Shown here: positions 1 to 7,176 of the stretch, one piece after another
Position numbering within the stretch: position 1 is the first letter of the stretch
How the letters are laid out: each line of letters opens with the position of its first letter
Assembly (NCBI GenBank): GCA_947462425.1
Contig: CANHPI010000066.1
Coordinates: 1 to 10,748 of the forward strand
Length of the DNA: 10,748 nucleotides
Reading direction: 5' to 3'
Origin: Bacteroidota bacterium
Lineage (GTDB): Bacteria; Bacteroidota; Bacteroidia; B-17B0; B-17BO
Program-made: the position numbers and the translations under genes
Notes under the pieces: generated by a model
Seen by the model: the letters and a program-made list of their open reading frames with translations, nothing else
Databases searched by the model: none
Told to the model about the DNA's origin: nothing

Positions 1-780
1 AATTGTCCCAATGGTTGTTTGCGTTCCGTAAGTATGATTTACAAATAAACCGGCAAAAACAGCTTCCCACAACTTACTGTTATCACTATCTAAACCTCTG
101 TTTTTTTCTTCGTACACAGCTTCTAATTCAGTATGAAATAAACGTAAAACTGGTTTACGGTAACGCTCTGCTTCTATAGTTAACCAATTCTCTAATTGAT
201 TAGATGGAATATCATTTACATAAACCGTTTGGTCAAATGATGTGTAAGCGTTTGTTCCTTGTCCACCAATACCTGCTAGCATTTTATCATACTCATTAGC
301 AATGGCATATTTTGCTGCTACACCTGATATACTATCTATTTGGTGATATATTTTTTTACGTTGCCCTTCATCTTTTGTTTGACGGTATGTTTCGTATAAA
401 TTTTCAATTTTTGAAACTTCAACAGATTCTTTTGCAAAATCTAAAGTTCCAAATTTATCGGTTCCCTTAAACACCATGTGTTCTAAGTAATGGGCTAATC
501 CAGTTGCGGTTGAAGGATCGTTTTTACTACCTGCTTTTACTGCTATATAAGTTTGTATACGAGGCGCATTTTTATACACACTCATATAAACTTTTAATCC
601 ATTTTTTAAAGTATAAATTCTCGCTTTAAATGGGTCATTTAATGCTGACTCATAATTAAGAGAAGAAACAGAAGAACCACTATTTGAAGTTGACTTGTTT
701 GCTGCTGGATTAGTTTGTGCTGAAGTATTAACAACAACAAAAGCTAAGGCCAATGGTAATAAAGATTTTAATTGAATCAT
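1..780 (-). CDS. Secreted M16 (insulinase/pitrilysin family) zinc metallopeptidase, N-terminal part
   Basis: Partial gene: 260 codons are present from an ATG and the frame stays open to the left edge. Residues 1-22 look like a signal peptide (basic start, hydrophobic core, ending NTSAQ), followed by a Ser/Asn/Thr-rich linker, so the enzyme should be periplasmic or surface-associated. The inverted zinc motif HxxEH is clear as H97-Y-L-E100-H101, in the context [14 protein letters not shown] later [12 protein letters not shown] stretch (about residues 217-229) probably supplies the third zinc ligand. The HxxEH-to-Glu distance is longer than in short M16 proteins because of a charged, probably helical segment around residues 120-150, as in the large two-unit M16 proteins. 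The gene lies 68 bp downstream of the outer-membrane barrel gene on the same strand and may be cotranscribed. No perfect TAnnTTTG lies in the gap; the nearest match is TACATTCG (complement of 802-809). The family assignment is firm; the substrate is unknown. Confidence 0.93.
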   Translation of the reverse strand, partial: MIQLKSLLPLALAFVVVNTSAQTNPAANKSTSNSGSSVSSLNYESALNDPFKARIYTLKNGLKVYMSVYKNAPRIQTYIAVKAGSKNDPSTATGLAHYLEHMVFKGTDKFGTLDFAKESVEVSKIENLYETYRQTKDEGQRKKIYHQIDSISGVAAKYAIANEYDKMLAGIGGQGTNAYTSFDQTVYVNDIPSNQLENWLTIEAERYRKPVLRLFHTELEAVYEEKNRGLDSDNSKLWEAVFAGLFVNHTYGTQTTIGTI

Positions 781-848
781 ATTGATAGTTTATTTATGTA
801 ACGAATGTAATGAAAAATATTATGTTTTTAATTAATTGAATTTAAGGT

Positions 849-3371
849 TTATTTACTGAAATCTAAACCATCTTGGTTACCTTCCTGTCCCATACCTCTC
901 ATTTGTTTACCTCGTTTAAATATAGACGCGTCCATTTTACCAAACAAATAAGTAACTGTAAAACGCACATATCTTGTTTCTCTTCTTCTTGCCAAGTCCT
1001 GAACATAATAAGGTGTTTCATAATGGGTTCCCATAACTCGTGTATTAAAAGCATCACTTAACGTTGCATTTAAAATCCATTTTGTTTGAATCATATAATT
1101 TAAAGATACATCCATTGAGTATATAGGCTTTGCATATCCTAATAACAATATTTTTGGAGATTCGTAATTACCATTTACTTGAAGAGTAATATTTTTAGGA
1201 AATTTATATGCTAAAGTTGCTTTTGCGTTATAGGCATAACCTTCTGCTTTAACATCTGGCTGGCTTTGAACTACAGTTCCGTTGATGTATATATAAAACG
1301 CATTAGCATTTAGGGTCACATCTAAATTTTTGAAAAACGTCCACTTAAAAGTATTTTCAATACCATACCTTACACTATTTTTACCATTTACAGTTGTGTT
1401 AATTAATACTGTAGGATCTGAAATTGACGAATAAGCAACCTCTGTTATTGGCTGCTCTTCGTATCTAAAATAGCCTGAACCCAAATAACTTCCTTTACTA
1501 AATATTTTATTATAGTTTAATTCGGCAATATTTTTAAATTCAGGTTTTAGCTGAGGATTACCAATTCTAATGTTTTGTTTATCGGCAAACAACACAAACG
1601 GCATTAATTGAAAGAAATTAGGGCGCTGAAGTTTGCGTGAGAAATTTAATTGTACTTCCTGACTCTTTTTTAATTTTTTAGAAAAATAAATTGCAGGAAA
1701 AATAGATTTTAAAATATCATCGCTAGACGATGGATACTTGTATGAAAACTTTTGTTGTTTATCAACAATGTTACCAGCATAGTAAGATTGTTCAAAACGT
1801 AAACCGCCCTGATATCCTATATCCCAAAATGTTTTAGCAGAATAATTTATATACGCCGCATTAATCATATCATCAATTACGTAATGATTACTCATGATAT
1901 CATCTTTAGTATAATTTTCTTGATTAAACTCAGAATTAAAGGTCTTGTTTTGGCTATCTGATAATTTGTAATAAGATTTTACACCAGCCTCAAATTTTTT
2001 TGAATCCGAAATGGGATTTACATAATCTGCTTGAAATACAAATTGGTTAGCTATTGTGCTTCCATTATTTTTTTGATATTGTGAAGTATCTGTTTGGAAC
2101 CCTAAAACAGTTGGAGCATACGTTGAAAACAAATATTCATTATTTGATTGAGTATAGTTATGATTTAAATCGATTGTTAGCTCTTTACCAACTTTAGGAA
2201 ATGTTTTTTTATATAATAACTGCGTATTGTAGTTGGTAAATTTTGCGGACTGTTCATTTAAACGATCTCCTTCAATAAATATTGATTTGTTTTCATCTTG
2301 TCCATTATATGCCTGCCTATCATTTGTTTTAAATTGCCCGCCAACAATCATTTCACTAATAGAAATCGTATTTCTATTATTAATATTATAATCAATACCT
2401 AGTTTCCCAAAATTAAAAAGGTTGCTCATTCTTGAAATATTGTTTTGATTAAAATAACCCAATGCATTTCCAGTTGAAGTATCCAACTGAGCTCTGTTTG
2501 TATAACCATTATTGTTATTTATGGCCTGGTTATAAGAATACATCATTGAAACATTCCATGGTCCACCTTTTAAATTTAAATTTGCCATACCACCATATCT
2601 GTCTCCTGAACCAATATAAGCCATTAACATTCCGTTATAACCCGGCTTAGCATTTCTTTTCATAATAATGTTTAATATACCACCAGTAGAATTTGCATCA
2701 TACTTAACAGAAGGATTTGTAATAATTTCTACTCTTTCAATTTGATCGGCTGGTATTTGCTGTAAAGTCAAGTTGGTTGGTCTACCATCCACAAAAATAT
2801 TAGGCGATTGATTTCTTAATTGGGCATTACCATCAGCATCAACGGTAACTCCGGGTACATTTTTCATAACATCAACGGCAGTTCCTCCTTTTACGGATAA
2901 ATCTTTTTCTACGTTATAAGTCCTTCTATCTATTGCCAAAACAACAGCGCTTTTATCGGCAGTAACTTCTACCTCCTTAAGTAATTTATCATCCACCGCT
3001 AATTTTATATCTCCTAAATCCTGATCAACTTTATCTGGAGGCATTAGATAAACTTTTTGCAAATACTCTTTATAACCAATAAATTTAATTTTAACTCGTA
3101 CCTGGCCAAAAGATGGTAAGCCATCTACAGCAAAGTCTCCATTCTCTTTCACCAAACTTCCGCCTAATAAACTATCTTTATTAAACCATAAAACTTGTAT
3201 AGAGGCATACTCAACAGGGGCTCCAGTAATAGCGTCCAATACCTTACCAAACACCCTACCCATTTTTGGATCTTTCATATTTTTCATATTACCCATGCCA
3301 CCCATTCCTGGCATTTGGGCAATAATGTTGATTGAAAACAACAATGCAGTTATAACAAGTAAATTCTTCAT
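849..3371 (-). CDS. Outer-membrane beta-barrel family protein (CarboxypepD-reg + plug + barrel, TonB-dependent receptor-like)
   Basis: An 840-residue protein starting at an ATG, with a signal peptide at residues 1-19 ending IIAQ. The layout is: a Met/Gly-rich mature N-terminus (20-38); a carboxypeptidase-regulatory-like Ig domain (about 38-125, RVFGKVLDAITGAPVEYASI onward); a plug-like domain (about 140-240, with DVMKNVPGVTVDADGN, IFVDGRPTNL and NPSVKYDANSTGGILNIIMK); then a long barrel rich in alternating aromatic and polar strands up to RYVRFTVTYLFGK. A short tail rich in Gly and Met follows. This is the Bacteroidota 'outer membrane beta-barrel family' architecture. These proteins resemble SusC-type receptors, but no SusD partner is adjacent and I see no clear TonB box. 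Role: probable outer-membrane transport or an envelope function; the substrate cannot be read from the sequence. A 19-bp palindrome lies 18 bp upstream of the start, and an M16 peptidase gene follows 68 bp downstream. Confidence 0.9.
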   Translation of the reverse strand: MKNLLVITALLFSINIIAQMPGMGGMGNMKNMKDPKMGRVFGKVLDAITGAPVEYASIQVLWFNKDSLLGGSLVKENGDFAVDGLPSFGQVRVKIKFIGYKEYLQKVYLMPPDKVDQDLGDIKLAVDDKLLKEVEVTADKSAVVLAIDRRTYNVEKDLSVKGGTAVDVMKNVPGVTVDADGNAQLRNQSPNIFVDGRPTNLTLQQIPADQIERVEIITNPSVKYDANSTGGILNIIMKRNAKPGYNGMLMAYIGSGDRYGGMANLNLKGGPWNVSMMYSYNQAINNNNGYTNRAQLDTSTGNALGYFNQNNISRMSNLFNFGKLGIDYNINNRNTISISEMIVGGQFKTNDRQAYNGQDENKSIFIEGDRLNEQSAKFTNYNTQLLYKKTFPKVGKELTIDLNHNYTQSNNEYLFSTYAPTVLGFQTDTSQYQKNNGSTIANQFVFQADYVNPISDSKKFEAGVKSYYKLSDSQNKTFNSEFNQENYTKDDIMSNHYVIDDMINAAYINYSAKTFWDIGYQGGLRFEQSYYAGNIVDKQQKFSYKYPSSSDDILKSIFPAIYFSKKLKKSQEVQLNFSRKLQRPNFFQLMPFVLFADKQNIRIGNPQLKPEFKNIAELNYNKIFSKGSYLGSGYFRYEEQPITEVAYSSISDPTVLINTTVNGKNSVRYGIENTFKWTFFKNLDVTLNANAFYIYINGTVVQSQPDVKAEGYAYNAKATLAYKFPKNITLQVNGNYESPKILLLGYAKPIYSMDVSLNYMIQTKWILNATLSDAFNTRVMGTHYETPYYVQDLARRRETRYVRFTVTYLFGKMDASIFKRGKQMRGMGQEGNQDGLDFSK

Positions 3372-3388
3372 AATAAATTAAAAAAGTA

Positions 3389-3407
3389 AATGTATTAATA
3401 ATACATT
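3389..3407. promoter_or_regulatory. 19-bp perfect palindrome upstream of the barrel gene (possible operator)
   Basis: AATGTATT-AAT-AATACATT has two perfect 8-bp arms around a 3-base centre, ending 18 bp before the ATG at 3371. The size and symmetry suit a dimeric regulator, or a small hairpin in the mRNA leader. The surrounding gap (3372-3546) has no perfect TAnnTTTG on the minus strand. The very AT-rich composition raises the odds of a chance palindrome, so the call is tentative. Confidence 0.35.
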
Positions 3408-3546
3408 GTGATAGTTAACATTTTATATGAGTGGTAGTTTAGCGTGACGTAAGAAATAAATAAATAAATGTAATAATTGTGTATTATTTTTTAACACATT
3501 TATTGAAGTAGTTTTTTATAACTGTACTTTTTCTATTTATAACACT

Positions 3547-5775
3547 CTATTTTAGCAGTTCTAACGCTTCTTGTATTGAAATAACTTCACCTTTGAATAT
3601 AGCAATTACAAAAGCCTCACTAAATCCTTTTTCTGCTAATTCCTGACGGTATTTATCAGCTGCGGGATAATCATTAAAAGAACCTAAGGTATATCTAATC
3701 ATTCCGGAACCGGTGCTTTGTTTTTCAATTCCAGGTAAATCTTTAGTCTTTTCCTCCATATCGTTAGAGCTAGATTTACGGAGCGCTCCAAGTTGGATTT
3801 TAAAACTTACTAAAGATTTATCAATTGAACTAAATGATGCAATTTTACTAATATCTTCTTTTTCATTTGTCTCCATAGTTGCCTTAGTAGTATTCATCGC
3901 AATACGTTTACCATCTTTATAAGCTGTAATAAATGCATCTCCATAACCTTCTAATACTAAATCTGCTTTTGCATTTGCAGCACTTTGAATTGTTTTAAAT
4001 CCTTTTGTAGCATAGCGATAATAATTATCATCCGTTTTTAGTTCTACCACAGTTCCAGCATTTTTAAAAATTTGCTCAGAAATTCTGTTTTTATAGGCAC
4101 CCAACTGCACACGATACACAATATCTCCTTTTGCAAATTCGTTTGCCTGAGCATCTGCATTAATTGAAATAGAATTCTCCTTGCCAATAGCAGTTGAGGT
4201 TGATATAGCAGCGTTAGTTTCGGCTTTTTTTGAATCTAATAATTTATTAATTTCATCGTTAGATAGTGCTATAAAATCTCCGTTTTTAAAGTAACCAATT
4301 CTAGAACTTTTAATCCCCTCGGCAATAAATTCATCTCTACGCTTAATGGCATTTTGAAAATCTATATAAGTTCCTGCTGTATACAAAACGGTTGAATTAT
4401 CAGGTAATACTGTTGATTTAATATCACCAATACTTAATAAATAAGCCATTTCATCATCAGGAACCGGGCCTGTATATCTTACTAATTCAATAGTATATTG
4501 TAGCTCATTTTTAGAGGGTTCAAGTTTATTGACTGAACTACTATCTTTTTTAACAGAATAAAAATTATCTAAAATTTCGGTCTTAACAACATTACCACTA
4601 TCCATGTACACGTTGTACCAATTTTGCCAATATTCATCAGTTAACGCAACACCTTTCATATTAACTTCAATACCTAAAGGCGATGCCAACTCATCATCTG
4701 CATGGTTAGGAACTCCATCCTTATCATCATCAAACGGGCAACCAAAATCATCCACTTTTACACCGCTAGGCGTGCCATGGCATTTATCTACTAAATCTTT
4801 TACGCCATCTTCATCATAATCTTCCTTATCAATGGCTAACCAATCTACATTGTCAAAATAATCTTTAGGTAACGTATCTGATTTAGATTTTTTCTTTAAT
4901 ACCAAATCATATTGCAAAGCAAAGGAAGTATAAACAAAATTATCACGTTGTTTAGTTCCACTTCTATTAGCAACACTTTTATTTGTTATACCATCTATAT
5001 AATCGGTGGTTGTTAAGTAATACTGAAATCCAATTTTAAAATCAAATCTATCCGTTACTTTCATCAATGCACCTACTCCAACCGGCAACGCCCATGCGCG
5101 CTCCTGGTATTTACCAAATCCATCTTTGTTTAGTTCTCTAATATCGGTTTCATAAACATAATCTCTATTTATATTTACTGCTAGTGATGCTGTTGGCGAA
5201 CTCTCAGCTATATTTTTTATGGATCCATCGTTCCAATAAAAATATTTATTTCCGTATCTATCAAATAAATCTGTTTTAGATAAAAACTCAAATGAATTTA
5301 TTCCAACAGAAACCCACGGACGAATTCGGCATTGTTCAGGTATAAAATTTCCAAAATCATACATCAAACTTAAACCCCCAGATCGTATCTCAGATTGAAA
5401 ATTTTCTTGACGATTATCAATCCATTCATTCGCTCCTAGTTTACCAAATAAAATATTAAAATTTAGTTGCAAAGATTTATATAAACGTTGAGAAATATTT
5501 AAATCATAACCAATCCTTGCAGTCCAAGGAGCTTGATAGTGTTTGGAATATAGATCACCATGAAAAGAAAGCATTCCAATTCCAAAAGAAATTTTTGGTT
5601 TAAACACAACTCCTAAAATTGGCGGATCTGGTTGTGTTTTTTTTGTTTCAACTTCTTTTTTCTTTGGAAGTGACTCTGCAATTGGTTTAGCACCAATTTG
5701 TGTAGTAGAATCTGTTTGAGATTTAGAAAAAAAACAAAGTAAAATAAAAATTATTAAAATTAGTTGTTTATGCAT
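3547..5775 (-). CDS. Outer-membrane barrel protein with TSP3 repeats and three C-terminal SPOR-like domains
   Basis: I choose the ATG at 5775 (742 residues) over an in-frame TTG at 5793, because the ATG begins directly with a signal peptide, MHKQLILIIFILLCFFSKSQ. A Lys/Thr/Pro-rich linker (about 21-55) leads to an OmpA-like barrel (about 56-305) containing the motif YWNDGS at 180-185. A TSP3-type calcium-binding region follows (319-368), starting DYDEDGVKD and DDDKDGVPN, with Cys332 and Cys346 spaced like a disulfide pair. Where OmpA proteins carry a peptidoglycan-binding OmpA_C domain, this one has three SPOR-like units: 425-510 (divergent, YTIELVRY), 552-627 (YRVQLGAYKN) and 656-742 (FKIQLGALRK, ending EAFVIAIFKG). 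SPOR domains generally bind peptidoglycan stripped of stem peptides, so this protein may clamp the outer membrane to the wall. It is a paralogue of the product at 7177-8451 and last in the probable three-gene operon, 33 bp after its neighbour. No recognised gene name. Confidence 0.88.
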   Translation of the reverse strand: MHKQLILIIFILLCFFSKSQTDSTTQIGAKPIAESLPKKKEVETKKTQPDPPILGVVFKPKISFGIGMLSFHGDLYSKHYQAPWTARIGYDLNISQRLYKSLQLNFNILFGKLGANEWIDNRQENFQSEIRSGGLSLMYDFGNFIPEQCRIRPWVSVGINSFEFLSKTDLFDRYGNKYFYWNDGSIKNIAESSPTASLAVNINRDYVYETDIRELNKDGFGKYQERAWALPVGVGALMKVTDRFDFKIGFQYYLTTTDYIDGITNKSVANRSGTKQRDNFVYTSFALQYDLVLKKKSKSDTLPKDYFDNVDWLAIDKEDYDEDGVKDLVDKCHGTPSGVKVDDFGCPFDDDKDGVPNHADDELASPLGIEVNMKGVALTDEYWQNWYNVYMDSGNVVKTEILDNFYSVKKDSSSVNKLEPSKNELQYTIELVRYTGPVPDDEMAYLLSIGDIKSTVLPDNSTVLYTAGTYIDFQNAIKRRDEFIAEGIKSSRIGYFKNGDFIALSNDEINKLLDSKKAETNAAISTSTAIGKENSISINADAQANEFAKGDIVYRVQLGAYKNRISEQIFKNAGTVVELKTDDNYYRYATKGFKTIQSAANAKADLVLEGYGDAFITAYKDGKRIAMNTTKATMETNEKEDISKIASFSSIDKSLVSFKIQLGALRKSSSNDMEEKTKDLPGIEKQSTGSGMIRYTLGSFNDYPAADKYRQELAEKGFSEAFVIAIFKGEVISIQEALELLK

Positions 5776-5808
5776 TTGATGGATTGTAAGCAAAATTGTA
5801 AATTAAAA

Positions 5809-7167
5809 TTATTTAAACCATTTTTGACTTGTAATCATTAACGCTTCTTGAACAGTAATTCTTTTTGCTCCATTGTATGCAACTACAAAGGCATCTCTAC
5901 AACCTTTTTGTTTAATAGTTTCTCTGTGCGAGCGAGCGTCTTTATATTCAATAAAATTTCCTACCATAAACTTATTAAAACCATCAGCCATTTCACTTTT
6001 TATAGTTTCACTAATGTTATACATATTTGATAAAATATTTGACTTTATAGCATTTCTATATGCTCCTATCTGAACATTATAGACTACATTACCTTCCTTC
6101 TTGGCAACTAATTCTTTTTTTACTTCATTAACCTGCTCAGTTTTTATAGGCTCAACTGATGTTGTATCTGCAGTGGCAACTAAAGTTGTTGACTCTTTTA
6201 CAACTGTTTGTGTTTTTACAAACGTTTCAGTTTCAACTATTTCGCTTTGCAATATATTTCCAATATCACCTACTTGCAATTTTATCTTTTTACTTTGGTC
6301 GTTTTCAAGATACGAAAATTCTCCGTTATCTAATTTTGCTTCTGTGACTCTTACATCAACTTTTTCTAATATATAAGAAACTACTAATTCTTCTTCAGCG
6401 GGCAATGAGACCCATACAAATTTTAATTTACCATCAGAAACTGAAAACGAGCTTCCATTTGTTTTTCCAACCTTTGCATTAAATCCAACTGGTAAAACTT
6501 CCTGAAATTTAGCAAATCCTTTAATATTTCCCTTTTTAATTTTCACCTCTACGTTAACTTCATTAGCAATTGTTCCAGATGAAATAATTCTTGAACATAA
6601 GATAGTTGAGCTTGGCTCAGTATTGTTTTCGTAAGAAGGCGTTACGATTGAAGAGTTTGTTGTTAAGGCTGGAACAGTCGTTTCAGTTACGGCTTCTACA
6701 GCCGGCTGATTTTCAGCAACAACTGATTGTGCAGTTTCATTTCCAACCATAATCTCAACTGGAGTCATTTCAACTACTTCCTTATTATTATTATTAACGA
6801 ATGAAAACTTTGAAGTTATTGTTTTGGTGCCCGATACTGAAGCATCTGTTGAGATAGTAAATTTTACAACAAAATCGGAATCACTTGGCATGGATGTCCA
6901 TATTATTTTAGCTATATTATTCGTAAAAGAAAAGTTACCCGTTTTACTATCTAATTCATTCACAGTAAAACCTTGCGGCACTTCTAACTGTAATTTTGCA
7001 AAACCTACAACATTACTTTTATTGATTTTTATCTCTGCGGTAAATTCCGATTCTGCCTTTACATTTTTTGGGAAATTTCCTGAAATACTAACAGGTGTGT
7101 CGCCAAAAAAAAAGCTAAACAAAAATACCGATACTGTATTAAAAAAAATAATAAATGGTTTAATCAT
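5809..7167 (-). CDS. Exported protein with two tandem Ig/cohesin-like domains and a C-terminal SPOR domain
   Basis: A 452-residue protein from an ATG 9 bp after the preceding stop, which implies cotranscription. Residues 1-22 are a hydrophobic export signal or N-terminal anchor (MIKPFIIFFNTVSVFLFSFF). Two homologous beta-rich domains lie at 26-142 and 188-303. Paired motifs are GFAKLQLEVPQGF with GFAKFQEVLPVGF, and KIIWTSMPSDSDFVVKF with KFVWVSLPAEEELVVSY. They show internal duplication of a beta-sandwich domain, and the order of conserved blocks recalls cohesin domains (my comparison by eye). The linkers between them and before the end are rich in Val, Thr, Glu and Ala and probably flexible. 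Residues 360-446 form a SPOR domain (VYNVQIGAYRN ... DAFVVAYNGAKRITVQEAL) whose end closely matches the last SPOR unit of the next gene. Likely role: a periplasmic scaffold that binds peptidoglycan and presents protein-binding modules. The function is inferred; no gene name is recognised. Confidence 0.85.
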   Translation of the reverse strand: MIKPFIIFFNTVSVFLFSFFFGDTPVSISGNFPKNVKAESEFTAEIKINKSNVVGFAKLQLEVPQGFTVNELDSKTGNFSFTNNIAKIIWTSMPSDSDFVVKFTISTDASVSGTKTITSKFSFVNNNNKEVVEMTPVEIMVGNETAQSVVAENQPAVEAVTETTVPALTTNSSIVTPSYENNTEPSSTILCSRIISSGTIANEVNVEVKIKKGNIKGFAKFQEVLPVGFNAKVGKTNGSSFSVSDGKLKFVWVSLPAEEELVVSYILEKVDVRVTEAKLDNGEFSYLENDQSKKIKLQVGDIGNILQSEIVETETFVKTQTVVKESTTLVATADTTSVEPIKTEQVNEVKKELVAKKEGNVVYNVQIGAYRNAIKSNILSNMYNISETIKSEMADGFNKFMVGNFIEYKDARSHRETIKQKGCRDAFVVAYNGAKRITVQEALMITSQKWFK

Positions 7168-7176
7168 AAGGTTATT

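Noticed and set aside
849..3371. A SusC/SusD-type glycan uptake locus
   Set aside because: No SusD-like lipoprotein or glycoside hydrolase is adjacent; the neighbours are a peptidase and structural envelope proteins.
3454..3469. Four tandem AAAT units upstream of the barrel gene, considered as a phase-variation repeat
   Set aside because: Only four copies in AT-rich DNA and not within a coding start or a recognised promoter spacer; chance is enough to explain it.
3472..3488. AATAAT-TGTGT-ATTATT hairpin, considered as a terminator after the triple-SPOR gene
   Set aside because: The stem is only A and T and would be very weak. It has no convincing T-tract in the right direction and lies about 60 bp past the stop.
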